The notes under the pieces were generated by a model that saw only the letters and a list, made by a program, of their open reading frames with translations, ran no database searches and had not been told where the DNA came from. A program made the translations under genes and the position numbers. A stretch of 64,000 nt of DNA from assembly GCF_011189575.1 (NCBI RefSeq), contig NZ_PUJW01000016.1, positions 51,510 through 115,509 of the forward strand. Direction: 5' to 3'. The DNA comes from Photorhabdus cinerea. Its GTDB lineage: Bacteria > Pseudomonadota > Gammaproteobacteria > Enterobacterales > Enterobacteriaceae. Positions 18,092 through 27,238 of the stretch are shown here, in pieces. The stretch's first letter is position 1, and every line of letters begins with the position of its first letter.

Positions 18092-18188
18092 GCAGAATGG
18101 TAGTCTTACGTGTATAGGAGAAAAAATGTGGCGCGGTTGATTGTTCTGAACATACCGGAATTATTAAGTCACTGTCACGACTGATGTA

Positions 18189-18221
18189 GGAAAAAGGAGA
18201 AAAGGAGAAAAGGAGAAAAGG
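18189..18221. repeat. Purine tandem repeat (GGAGAAAA unit)
   Basis: About four consecutive 8-bp units of the GGAGAAAA type (first and last imperfect) form an all-purine run on the plus strand. Copy number at such tracts can vary by slippage. No gene covers it. Confidence 0.8.
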
Positions 18222-18573
18222 CGAATAATCTATCTACTATATATAATTTCAAGTTATATTTACAATTCATCAATATAAATATATAACATTGGCAACTTAA
18301 TGAATATAGAGTAAATTTTCTATTAAAATACCCAAAATAACTAATCTCTTTAAATAAAACCAAAAAACAACTTAATTTCTTTTTTTATGTTTCTTCCTTA
18401 ATATAGCAATAAACTTAGCTCTTTCCATTTTGGCTTTTCTATTCCATAAATCCATATTCTGAGATATATTATCATAAAAATTACGTCCTGATTTTTACTC
18501 ATAAAAGCCTCAATTAATACAGGTGACACTTCTATTCTTCCTTTTTTATAAAAAAACAAATTTGTTTGGTGAA

Positions 18574-18613
18574 AACTCAATAACCACCGACTTTAGTCGG
18601 TGGTTATTGAGTT
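18574..18613. repeat. 18-bp-stem palindrome, IS200/IS605-end-like
   Basis: AACTCAATAACCACCGAC pairs without mismatch with GTCGGTGGTTATTGAGTT around a TTTA loop. The CCACCGACTTTAGTCGGTGG core resembles the subterminal hairpins of IS200/IS605-family elements. No transposase is next to it, so it may be a relic end or a terminator. The remainder of 18092-18816 has no gene I can support; two minus-strand frames of 60-62 codons look like AT-rich chance ORFs. Confidence 0.65.
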
Positions 18614-18816
18614 AATAAAGACATGAAAAAACCATACAAGTAAATTAAACACATCGCCCACGTAAAAATAAGTGTCAAAAAGCATATCTCCGTTTTAGTA
18701 CCCCCCAGACTATTATTCGTCATCCTCATATGACTCTAACTGCCCAATATCTCCCCGCACAAATTAATTGTAGATCCACATTAGTGAGAGTAATTCGGAC
18801 ATTTGAGAATCCTCTT

Positions 18817-19182
18817 TTACTCAATACACCCTTCTTTTTTTGAAGATTTTTTCAAACTCTTACATAACCAGCTAACGGTTTTATTGTGTATATCATAATC
18901 TCCGTCAACATAATATAGAGTGTAAGTGTATTCTACAGAATTTACTTGGTTGCTATTAACATAACCTATTATTGTTACTTCAAAAACATCAGGCGACTCT
19001 TCATTTGACCTCAACCATTTTTGTTTAATTTCAAAATCACTTGAAATATCAGTAAATCTTTCACCCAAATCAGAGATAACTACACCTGTAGGATATAATC
19101 TACCATTTGGCTCTAAATCCTTTTGATCACAGGCTGAAGACAATAAAGAAAACAATAAAACAAAGAAAAAATTACTCTTCAT
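18817..19182 (-). CDS. Small putative lipoprotein, 121 aa
   Basis: Residues 1-18 form a lipoprotein signal with lipobox LSSAC (Cys18), so the mature protein is likely lipid-anchored in the envelope. The mature part is rich in beta-strand-forming residues with two further Cys (WLCKSL and KEGCIE) that could pair. I do not recognise a family. An AGGAG site lies right before the ATG. It is a single minus-strand gene, divergent from the helicase gene with 285 bp between them. Its AT-rich composition and lack of recognised relatives point to acquired DNA. Confidence 0.65.
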   Translation of the reverse strand: MKSNFFFVLLFSLLSSACDQKDLEPNGRLYPTGVVISDLGERFTDISSDFEIKQKWLRSNEESPDVFEVTIIGYVNSNQVNSVEYTYTLYYVDGDYDIHNKTVSWLCKSLKKSSKKEGCIE

Positions 19183-19467
19183 TTTCTCTCCTATTCATTT
19201 CATCTTTTAAAGACTTTTTCTGAAGTAATAATATTAACAATAATTGCATAAAACACAAATAAATTTATCGTAGGTTAGTACCACCATATCAGCATTCCTG
19301 GTTATGTTACCCTTTGAGCAAATTTCACCAATATACTACTGAGCCGATCTATACAACACCTTACAATTTAGTGATTTGTCTTCAAAATCTTCCGATTGAA
19401 CATGATTCATTAGAGAGGTTAATATAATTGAAAAGCATAAATCATTAGGACAGGACATCTCCGCTAA

Positions 19468-22400
19468 ATGGATTATAAAAATCAGAATAGTACCTTACAC
19501 AGCAATAGTAGCCAGGCTCTCCGGGTGCTGGATTACTGGCACAAAATCGAATTCTTTGAATCCACAGATATAAAGGAACTAGAAGAGGAAGCCGAGGGGG
19601 TCATTAAGTTAACGCCAGAAGAGCTACAGGACCCCACTTGCCTGCCATGGATTAACCCTCAGCAAATAAGACGCGCAGGGAAAAACTTCTCTCCCACGAA
19701 GAAATATAATTACACGCTGTACTTCGGCATCTTCGATCGCTGTGAAATCTTTGAGCGCGCCAAATGTGCGTTTCCAGATATCATCGATGACAAAGAAGAA
19801 CAAAATCAGGACGAAGGCCGGACATGCTCTATTACACTATATGTCGATCAGGATGGATGTGCTGACAAAAACAGTTTTGCATTCTCCACTGTAACCTGGG
19901 CTATAGGACAACTGGAAAAAAACGGACTCGACAACATTACGCTAAGCGCATATGAAAAAGATACGGAGAAATTGCGCCAGCGTTTTCTCGACGTCATGGC
20001 AGTAGCTGATAACCTGAAACAACAATATGGACTGCCTCCCAAACTGACAACTTATGAAATTATCGAATTTCTTAAATCGATGGCAGAGTGGACAGACTTT
20101 AGCCCCGAGATCTCAACTCCTGCCCTGTACATCAAGCTCACTCAGGAAAAAGGAAAAAACCGTACAAAAAATATTGAGCTGGACATCAATTTATTACCTT
20201 ATCTATCAACCTTGCCAGAAAGGATGGTAAAAGCAGAGATCGATAAGCTAAAGATTGAAAGCTCAGCCCCCTCAATAAAAGAAACCAAAGAAATAACCAT
20301 TCTCAATAGTTTTTATATCCGTGATATAGAACGAATCATGGAATGTATAAAACGGGATGGATTCACGCTTAATTCTCCTTTAGAACGTTATCTTTCTGAC
20401 ACGAGAGAAAGAAAACCGGATTTACTGAAACCTGATGGTAAGCCTTTACTCCTAGAAATGTTACGGTTAAATAAACTCCCCTTAGGTCGTTGGCCCACCG
20501 AAACCGCCCATTCTATGAGCTTGATGCAACAATTTGCCATCAATACTATTGAGGAAGAACTAACACTAAGTGGCCTCTATTCTGTCAACGGTCCGCCGGG
20601 AACAGGAAAAACAACCATGCTTCGTGACCTTATTGCCAACAATCTGGTGAAACGGGCAGAAGTACTGGCTGTTCTTAATAGTGCTGCGGATGCCTTTAGC
20701 CATGAAATTACTGTTACATCGGGTGACAAACAACGCACCATCAAATGCTTGTCACCATCACTCACTGGCTTTGAAATGATTGTTGTTTCTAGCAATAACG
20801 CAGCCGTTGAGAACATTTCTCAGGAATTACCCCAGATAAAAAGCCTGGGAAAATCCTGGCGGGATACCAGTTACCTTAAACCTGTCGCGCAAAAACTAGC
20901 CGCCTTTCATGAGATCCCTGACGGTCAGGATAAATATAAGATCACGCCCCTAACTGAAAAAACAGAGTGCTGGGGACTAATTGCTGCCGCGTTGGGTAAA
21001 CAAAAAAACCGGGAGATATTTGGTACACGGGCGATCTTCCAGACAACAGAAAAGTGCATTGCCCCGCCTCCTACCGACCAATACCGTACACTGGCCGCTG
21101 CCATTAAACAGCTAGCAAATAGCTCTGATGCTACCTCTTCGTTTACTCAGGCGCAGAACGCGTTTCAACAAGCTCAAAAGGATCTTGAGGTACTTCTCAA
21201 TGAGCTAAAAAAACTGGAGGGTCTGCCTATATTGGAAGAAAACTGCCGAGTTCAGAAACAGAAAGCAGAGCGTGAACGGTTTCGCATCCTTTGCCTGAAT
21301 GCGCGCCTGGCAAAACTTCAGCAAAGGAAAATCAATTGGTGGGACCTGCGCATCAGGCATAGGTGCCGTTTACGGGCCATCATTACGGGTCTGACGCTAC
21401 GCCGTAATAAAGCGGAAGCACAATATCAAAAAGATCAACATATATGGGAACAGCTGCTGGCAGAGCTGGAAATCGAGCAACAAACCTGCATGATTCTTAA
21501 AGAGAAATATGCCGGTGTACTTTTTGCCGGACAAGATACCGATCTGGAAGCTCCCACTATTCAACGCACTGCTTTTGGTCAATGCCCAGCATTGAATGAA
21601 GCCAGAAATCGCCTCACTGTAAAAGCCCTTGAGTTACATCAGGCATGGCTTGCCGCAGCTTACAAAGAGTGCCACTTCTCAGATTCCTTACTCGTTATTA
21701 TGAATGTGATTAACGGCAGAATAGCGGACAAACAGGCCGCCAAAGCTTTGTGGCAATTGCTGTTTATGATAGTCCCGGTAGTATCCTCAACGTTTGCCTC
21801 TGTGGCTCGTCAGTTCAGCGCACTGGGTGACGGGGATATTGGCTGGCTGTTCATTGATGAAGCAGGCCAGGCAACTCCTCAGCAGGCTGTTGGATCTCTG
21901 TGGCGGGCGAAGCGAGCTGTAGTCGTAGGCGATCCACTACAGATTGAACCGGTATTTACCATTCCACCCGCTTTTGTTGAAGGTATTGCCAAGCGCGAAC
22001 TCGGTGAACAATGGAAATTATGGTCTCCGACCATAACGTCAGTACAAAACCTGGCAGACAGAGTAAATCCTTACGGCACAGAGCAGATCGCTAAAAATAC
22101 ATGGTTGGGAAGCCCGTTACGCGTCCACCGCCGCTGTGATGAACCTATGTTCAGTATTGCTAATGAGATCGCCTACAACAACAAAATGCTGCACGGTCTG
22201 GATAATCCATGGAGTGATGAGACGTTTTTCTGGGGTCCAAGTTGTTGGTTTGATGTGCGGGGCTGCACTGAAGGCAAACATTTTGTTCCCGAGCAAGCCC
22301 AACATGTACTGATCATGCTACAAGCCTATATTGATCATTATAAAAAACTGCCGGATGCTTACATCATTTCCCCCTTTAAACACGTTAAAAAGGAACTAAA

Positions 22401-22701
22401 CATCTTTCTAAAAGAAAAGCTATCCCCCATCGATGGACGAAATAAATGGCTAAATGAGCGAATCGGCACCGTCCATACTTTTCAGGGTAAAGAGGAGAAA
22501 AATGTCATCTTCGTACTCGGACTGGCTACTGAAAACCGTGGTGCAACTAAATGGGCATCTTCTAAACCTAACCTGTTGAATGTCGCCGTCACTCGTGCGC
22601 AGAAGAGAGTCTATATCGTCGGCAGCAAAGAAATCTGGTCTGGCTGCAAGTATTTCTCGGTTGCCAATGAATTGTTACAACAAACAACGCAGATTAATTG
22701 A
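19468..22701 (+). CDS. Large superfamily 1 (Upf1/DNA2-like) helicase-domain protein
   Basis: The protein is 1077 aa. Residues 1-360 form an unrecognised N-terminal region. Walker A GPPGTGKT is at 375-382 and motif II IDEAGQATPQQ is at about 796-806 (DEAG), followed by VVVGDPLQIEPV. The C-terminal half has motif V-like TVHTFQGKE near 1000 and NVAVTRAQKRVYIVG near 1035. Between motifs Ia and II lies a 250-residue charged, probably coiled-coil insertion. This is the AAA_11/AAA_12 arrangement of SF1B RNA/DNA helicases; no nuclease motif is evident. ATG 19468 follows an in-frame stop; its ribosome site is weak. A single gene in an accessory region, it could be a defence protein, but nothing proves that. 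Confidence 0.8.
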   Translation: MDYKNQNSTLHSNSSQALRVLDYWHKIEFFESTDIKELEEEAEGVIKLTPEELQDPTCLPWINPQQIRRAGKNFSPTKKYNYTLYFGIFDRCEIFERAKCAFPDIIDDKEEQNQDEGRTCSITLYVDQDGCADKNSFAFSTVTWAIGQLEKNGLDNITLSAYEKDTEKLRQRFLDVMAVADNLKQQYGLPPKLTTYEIIEFLKSMAEWTDFSPEISTPALYIKLTQEKGKNRTKNIELDINLLPYLSTLPERMVKAEIDKLKIESSAPSIKETKEITILNSFYIRDIERIMECIKRDGFTLNSPLERYLSDTRERKPDLLKPDGKPLLLEMLRLNKLPLGRWPTETAHSMSLMQQFAINTIEEELTLSGLYSVNGPPGTGKTTMLRDLIANNLVKRAEVLAVLNSAADAFSHEITVTSGDKQRTIKCLSPSLTGFEMIVVSSNNAAVENISQELPQIKSLGKSWRDTSYLKPVAQKLAAFHEIPDGQDKYKITPLTEKTECWGLIAAALGKQKNREIFGTRAIFQTTEKCIAPPPTDQYRTLAAAIKQLANSSDATSSFTQAQNAFQQAQKDLEVLLNELKKLEGLPILEENCRVQKQKAERERFRILCLNARLAKLQQRKINWWDLRIRHRCRLRAIITGLTLRRNKAEAQYQKDQHIWEQLLAELEIEQQTCMILKEKYAGVLFAGQDTDLEAPTIQRTAFGQCPALNEARNRLTVKALELHQAWLAAAYKECHFSDSLLVIMNVINGRIADKQAAKALWQLLFMIVPVVSSTFASVARQFSALGDGDIGWLFIDEAGQATPQQAVGSLWRAKRAVVVGDPLQIEPVFTIPPAFVEGIAKRELGEQWKLWSPTITSVQNLADRVNPYGTEQIAKNTWLGSPLRVHRRCDEPMFSIANEIAYNNKMLHGLDNPWSDETFFWGPSCWFDVRGCTEGKHFVPEQAQHVLIMLQAYIDHYKKLPDAYIISPFKHVKKELNIFLKEKLSPIDGRNKWLNERIGTVHTFQGKEEKNVIFVLGLATENRGATKWASSKPNLLNVAVTRAQKRVYIVGSKEIWSGCKYFSVANELLQQTTQIN

Positions 22702-23178
22702 TTAGCTAATTCAGGAAACAGAGGCTTTGAAGAGCCAGAGTCAGAGCTAATTGTGTACAAAAAGGTGGTGTGCTGCATGATGTACACCACCAGAATACCA
22801 ATTATGACAGCAACCCTGTTTAATAATTCTCTTCTACAAATTTATCAATTTCAGGAGCCTTACATACTGAGAATACTGGCCTGACGTGTAATGGCAAACA
22901 AATCTAGACTGAGAGAAAACACCTCCAAGTATCCCTGAAACAAACGAACATAAGTCAGCTCGAAAATTAACGGCTCCTCGATCACGGCGCCCAAAAACAA
23001 TGGATAAATGAACCTAATATAACTGGAATCGGCGATCAAATTAGGTGTAATACACATAGATACCAAAATCTGGCAAAACAACGATTACACTCCAACATCT
23101 TAAGGAACAGAGAATAAACCTCACGACTACATCCACTTGACGCCACATTAAATTAAATAAAAAATCTTCAGGAAAGAT
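22702..23178. other. Intergenic region between helicase gene and fecI
   Basis: It contains a short hairpin (GGTGGTGT 22764-22771 with ACACCACC 22784-22791) that may end the helicase transcript. A 73-codon minus-strand frame (22860-23081) has no recognisable motif and is not called. Composition shifts from AT-rich to the more GC-rich fec genes around 23200. Confidence 0.4.
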
Positions 23179-23197
23179 TGTAATGATAACCATTCTC
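23179..23197 (+). promoter_or_regulatory. Fur box upstream of fecI
   Basis: TGTAATGATAACCATTCTC matches 15 of 19 positions of the consensus GATAATGATAATCATTATC. It sits 47 bp before the fecI start, consistent with iron repression of fecIR as in E. coli. Confidence 0.75.
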
Positions 23198-23243
23198 ACA
23201 TTAATATGATGCCGTAATTATTTACTTTTGATATTATAAAACT

Positions 23244-23765
23244 ATGTCTAACTACATTGTTGTTTCTGCGGAGCTGACGATTGAATCGTTTTACGGCACA
23301 CATCATGGCTGGCTGCAAAACTGGCTCACGCGCAAACTGCAATCGTCCTTTGATGCCGACGACGTAGCACAAGATACCTTCCTGCGTGTAATAACCAGTG
23401 ACTCACTACAGACAATTCGCGACCCAAAATCCTTCCTCTGCACTATCGCCAAAAGGGTGATGATCGATCTGTTTCGCCGCAACGCACTGGAAAAGGCATA
23501 TCTGGAACTGCTCGCGCAACAGCCCGAAGCACTTATGCCCTCGCCGGAAACTCGTCAGTGTCAGCTCGAGACGCTCCAGCAAATCGACCAGATGATCGAT
23601 GGTCTGAGCAGCAAAACACGCCAAGCGTTTTTACTGTCTCAGCTCGAAAATCTGACCTACAGCGACATTGCTGCACGCCTCAATGTGTCCGTCAGTTCCG
23701 TGAAAAAATACATAGCCAAAGCCACTGAGCACTGTCTGCTGTTTCGCCTGGAGCATGGACTCTGA
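23244..23765 (+). CDS. fecI: ECF sigma factor FecI
   Basis: The protein is 173 aa, the same length as E. coli FecI. Sigma region 2 includes FDADDVAQDTFLRV and the DNA-melting IAKRVMIDLFRR; region 4 has LTYSDIAARLNVSVSSVKKYIAKA. It directs RNA polymerase to the fecA promoter after the citrate signal reaches it through FecA and FecR. It is preceded by a Fur box, and fecR follows after 2 bp. Confidence 0.96.
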   Translation: MSNYIVVSAELTIESFYGTHHGWLQNWLTRKLQSSFDADDVAQDTFLRVITSDSLQTIRDPKSFLCTIAKRVMIDLFRRNALEKAYLELLAQQPEALMPSPETRQCQLETLQQIDQMIDGLSSKTRQAFLLSQLENLTYSDIAARLNVSVSSVKKYIAKATEHCLLFRLEHGL

Positions 23766-23767
23766 TT

Positions 23768-24733
23768 ATGAACACCACGTTGACCCATTCTCGTCGTCAG
23801 GCTTTAAAATCGGCATCACATTGGTATGCAGTACTGAGTAGTGATCAAGTAAGTCCGCTGCAAACTGAAAAATGGCAGCGTTGGTACGAACAGCATCAGG
23901 ATAATCAGTGGGCATGGCAGCAAGTGGAGAACCTGCGTAACCAGATGCTAGTGGTGCCGGGCAATACGGCAAGCCACGCACTTCAAGAAACGCACCTGTC
24001 ACGTCGCAAGGTGATGAAAGGCATACTGTTGCTACTAGGGGTTAGCGGTAGCTGGCAACTGTGGTGTTCGGAAGCCGGAGAGGGTCTGCGGGCCGATTAC
24101 TGTACTGCTAAAGGAGATATTCAGCATCATCGACTGAGAGATGGCACACTGCTTACACTCAATACCGACAGTGCAGTAGATGTCCGTTTTGACCCTCTGC
24201 AACGTCTGGTGCATCTCTGGTATGGCGAAATTGCCATCACCACCGGGCACAATACCGAAGCAAGGCTGTTACGTGTACAAACTCGCCATGCACAACTGAC
24301 CGCACTGGGTACCAAATTTACGGTTTGTCAGGAAGGCAACACCACGCTACTCAGCGTACAGCAGCATGCCGTAGAAGTGAGACTGACCGGTGCTGACCGT
24401 AAATGTATTGTGCATCAAGGTGAAAGCCTAAAATTCAGCGCCACCGATTTTGGCAAACTGACAACCACCACCACCGAAGACAACGCGTGGACGCAGGGGA
24501 TGCTAAGCTTCAGCGATAAACCACTGAGTGAAGTGATAACGACCCTCGCCCGCTATCGCAATGGCGTATTACGCTGCGACCCGACTGTCGCTTCGCTACG
24601 GTTAAGCGGCACTTTCCCGATAAAAAATACCGATACAATATTAACTATCATAGAAAAGACACTTCCCGTTAAGATTCAATATATTACCCGTTATTGGGTG
24701 AATGTTCTGCCCGCCGAAAAATCGTTAACGTAA
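23768..24733 (+). CDS. fecR: FecR, transmembrane regulator of FecI
   Basis: The protein is 321 aa (E. coli 317). It has a cytoplasmic N-terminus (SRRQALKSASHWYAVL, DNQWAWQQVENLRNQM), a single membrane helix near residues 87-100 (VMKGILLLLGVSG), and a periplasmic FecR domain ending in the STN-like segment LSGTFPIKNTDTILTIIEKTLPV. It senses FecA-bound ferric citrate and activates FecI. It is in the fecIR operon. The 85-bp gap to fecA holds the FecI-dependent promoter region. Confidence 0.95.
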   Translation: MNTTLTHSRRQALKSASHWYAVLSSDQVSPLQTEKWQRWYEQHQDNQWAWQQVENLRNQMLVVPGNTASHALQETHLSRRKVMKGILLLLGVSGSWQLWCSEAGEGLRADYCTAKGDIQHHRLRDGTLLTLNTDSAVDVRFDPLQRLVHLWYGEIAITTGHNTEARLLRVQTRHAQLTALGTKFTVCQEGNTTLLSVQQHAVEVRLTGADRKCIVHQGESLKFSATDFGKLTTTTTEDNAWTQGMLSFSDKPLSEVITTLARYRNGVLRCDPTVASLRLSGTFPIKNTDTILTIIEKTLPVKIQYITRYWVNVLPAEKSLT

Positions 24734-24748
24734 AAAATAATCATTTTC
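24730..24748 (+). promoter_or_regulatory. Possible Fur box upstream of fecA
   Basis: GTAAAAAATAATCATTTTC agrees with 14 of 19 consensus positions and overlaps the fecR stop. In E. coli fecA is also Fur-repressed. The match is weaker than at fecI and the A/T richness limits its weight. Confidence 0.45.
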
Positions 24749-24818
24749 AATTGTCCCTTTTTACCTCCTCATTCGACTTAGTAAGTAGATACAGCAACAA
24801 AATGATTATGGAGACGTT

Positions 24819-27179
24819 ATGATGCCTTTACGTGCACGGCCACTGCGCGCGCTTCACAAAGCAACACCGCTGGTAATGGCGATTCGTTTGAGCCTGTTAC
24901 CGGTGGCTTGCCTAACCTCAGGGATCACGTATGCGGCAGTGGAACCCGCTAGCGCACACTATGACATTAATGCAGGAGAACTAGATAAAGTTCTCAATCA
25001 GTATTCCACCCGCGCTAGTATTACCCTTTCGGTAGATGCCAGCTTAACACGCGGCAAACAAAGCAGCGGCCTACACGGCACTTACACCATCACCGATGGG
25101 CTGAACACCTTGCTGGTTGGTACTGATTTGCAGGTGAAAACGTTGGGTGATAACACGTTCACGCTCGAACCCGCCCCTGTTGTGCAGAAAGACTTGCTAA
25201 CCGTGGTAGGCGACTGGCTAGGCAGTGCGCGTGAAGCTGACGTGTTTGAACATGCCGGTGCACGTGATGTCATCCGCCGTGAAGATTTTGCTAAAACAGG
25301 CGCAACAACAATGCGTGAAGTGCTGAACCGCATTCCGGGCGTCAGCGCACCAGAAAACAACGGTACCGGCAGCCACGACCTGGCAATGAACTTCGGTATT
25401 CGTGGCCTGAACCCACGTCTTGCTAGCCGTTCTACAGTTCTGATGGATGGCGTTCCTGTACCCTTCGCGCCTTACGGCCAGCCACAGCTGTCGTTGGCGC
25501 CAGTCTCTCTCGGCAACATGGACGCCGTAGACGTGGTACGCGGTGGTGGCGCTGTGCGCTACGGGCCACAAAGCGTAGGTGGTGTGGTGAATTTCGTGAC
25601 CCGCGCTATCCCGCAGGATTTTGGTATTGACGCAAGTGTGGAAGGCCAGCTTAGCCCCACATCTTCACAAAATAACCCAAAAGAAACTCATAATTTGATG
25701 ATTGGCGGTACGGCAGATAACGGTTTCGGTACGGCGCTTCTCTACTCTGGCACACGCGGCAGTGATTGGCGCGAGCACAGTGCCACGCACATTGACGATG
25801 TGATGCTCAAAAGCCGCTATGCCCTTAATGAAGCGCACACCTTCAACAGCCTGCTGCAATATTACGATGGTAGTGCGGATATGCCCGGAGGACTTTCACG
25901 CGCCGATTACGATACCAATCGCTGGCAATCCACTCGCCCATATGATCGCTTCTGGGGCCGCCGTCAGCTCGCAAGCCTCAGCTATCAGTATCAGCCCGAC
26001 CAGCAGCACAAATTCAATATTCAAAGCTTATATACCCATACCTTGCGCAGCGGTTATCTTGAGCAGGGCAAACGCATTACCCTTTCCCCACGCGAATACT
26101 GGGTGCGCAGCATCGAACCACGCTATAGCCAGCTCTTCAATTTAGGCCCTTCAGCCCATGAGGTTGGGATTGGCTACCGTTACGTGAATGAAGCCAGTCA
26201 CGAAATGCGTTACTACACCGCCACCAGCAGCGGCGAATTACCCAGCACGTCAAGTCCTTATGATCGTAATACCCGTTCCAGCACCGAGGCACATGCCTGG
26301 TACATTGACGACCGTATTGATATCGGCAACTGGACCATTACGCCAGGGATACGATTCGAACATATCAAATCTATCCAAAACAACAACCTGAAAGGCACCC
26401 GCCAAGAAGTAAGCTACAATGCGCCGCTGCCTGCACTCAATGTTCTTTATCACGTCACTGACAGCTGGAATCTTTATGCCAATACGGAAGGCTCGTTCGG
26501 TACCGTACAGTACAGCCAAATTGGCAAGGCTGTGAAAAGCGGCAATGTAGAACCGGAAAAAGCGCGAACCTGGGAAGTCGGAACCCGCTACGACGACGGC
26601 GCTCTGACTGCGGAAATGGGGCTGTTCCTGATTAACTTCAACAATCAGTACGACTCCAACCAGACTAACGATACTGTTACGGCACGTGGAAAAACCCGAC
26701 ATACCGGGCTGGAAACTCAGGCACGTTACGATCTTTCCGAGCTTACGCCCAAACTGGAGAACGTTGCGGTTTACGCCAACTACACGTATGTAAACGCGCA
26801 AATTCGTGAAGAAGGCAATACCTACGGGAATCAAGTGCCGTTCTCACCGAAACATAAAGGTACATTTGGTATGGATTACAAACCTGGCAACTGGACCTTC
26901 AACCTCAACAGCGAATTCCAGTCTAGCCAGTTTGCTGATAACGCTAACACCATACAGGAAAGCGCCAATGGCAGCACCGGTCGCATTCCTGGCTTTATGT
27001 TGTGGGATGCGCGCGTGGCATATGACTTCGGCCCACAAATGGCTAACCTGACTCTGGCCTTTGGAGTGAAAAACATTTTCGACCACGAGTATTACACCCG
27101 TTCCTATGACGATAACAATAAAGGCATCTACGCCGGGCAACCGCGCACGCTCTATATGCAGGGTTCGCTGAAGTTCTGA
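24819..27179 (+). CDS. fecA: FecA, TonB-dependent ferric dicitrate outer-membrane receptor
   Basis: The protein is 786 aa. A signal peptide (ends about TYAAVE) is followed by an STN signalling domain (YDINAGELDKVLNQYSTRASITL...), the TonB box region DLLTVVGD, a plug domain (GATTMREVLNRIPGVSAPENN; RGGGAVRYGPQSVGGVVNFV) and a 22-strand barrel ending in YMQGSLKF with terminal Phe. It closely follows E. coli FecA and moves ferric citrate across the outer membrane while signalling to FecR. GGAG precedes the first ATG. An attenuating hairpin separates it from fecB. Confidence 0.97.
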   Translation: MMPLRARPLRALHKATPLVMAIRLSLLPVACLTSGITYAAVEPASAHYDINAGELDKVLNQYSTRASITLSVDASLTRGKQSSGLHGTYTITDGLNTLLVGTDLQVKTLGDNTFTLEPAPVVQKDLLTVVGDWLGSAREADVFEHAGARDVIRREDFAKTGATTMREVLNRIPGVSAPENNGTGSHDLAMNFGIRGLNPRLASRSTVLMDGVPVPFAPYGQPQLSLAPVSLGNMDAVDVVRGGGAVRYGPQSVGGVVNFVTRAIPQDFGIDASVEGQLSPTSSQNNPKETHNLMIGGTADNGFGTALLYSGTRGSDWREHSATHIDDVMLKSRYALNEAHTFNSLLQYYDGSADMPGGLSRADYDTNRWQSTRPYDRFWGRRQLASLSYQYQPDQQHKFNIQSLYTHTLRSGYLEQGKRITLSPREYWVRSIEPRYSQLFNLGPSAHEVGIGYRYVNEASHEMRYYTATSSGELPSTSSPYDRNTRSSTEAHAWYIDDRIDIGNWTITPGIRFEHIKSIQNNNLKGTRQEVSYNAPLPALNVLYHVTDSWNLYANTEGSFGTVQYSQIGKAVKSGNVEPEKARTWEVGTRYDDGALTAEMGLFLINFNNQYDSNQTNDTVTARGKTRHTGLETQARYDLSELTPKLENVAVYANYTYVNAQIREEGNTYGNQVPFSPKHKGTFGMDYKPGNWTFNLNSEFQSSQFADNANTIQESANGSTGRIPGFMLWDARVAYDFGPQMANLTLAFGVKNIFDHEYYTRSYDDNNKGIYAGQPRTLYMQGSLKF

Positions 27180-27197
27180 CGCTACGTTAATCCTTTT

Positions 27198-27215
27198 GCC
27201 GGGCCATTGCCCGGC
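27198..27215 (+). terminator. Intercistronic hairpin between fecA and fecB
   Basis: GCCGGGC / GCCCGGC with a CATT loop is followed by TTTGC. It is likely to lower read-through or protect the fecA message, giving more receptor than transporter, as known for the E. coli operon. Confidence 0.65.
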
Positions 27216-27238
27216 TTTGCTATTTCTGGAGTTAAGTT

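Noticed and set aside
18175..18580. Two minus-strand ORFs of 60-62 codons after lysC
   Set aside because: AT-rich frames full of Phe/Leu/Tyr/Ile without ribosome site or homology; probably chance.
22860..23081. 73-codon minus-strand ORF before fecI
   Set aside because: No motif, no clear ribosome site; may be a relic but cannot be supported.
26250..26834. 194-codon minus-strand ORF inside fecA
   Set aside because: It lies wholly within a certain TonB-receptor gene and shows no domain.
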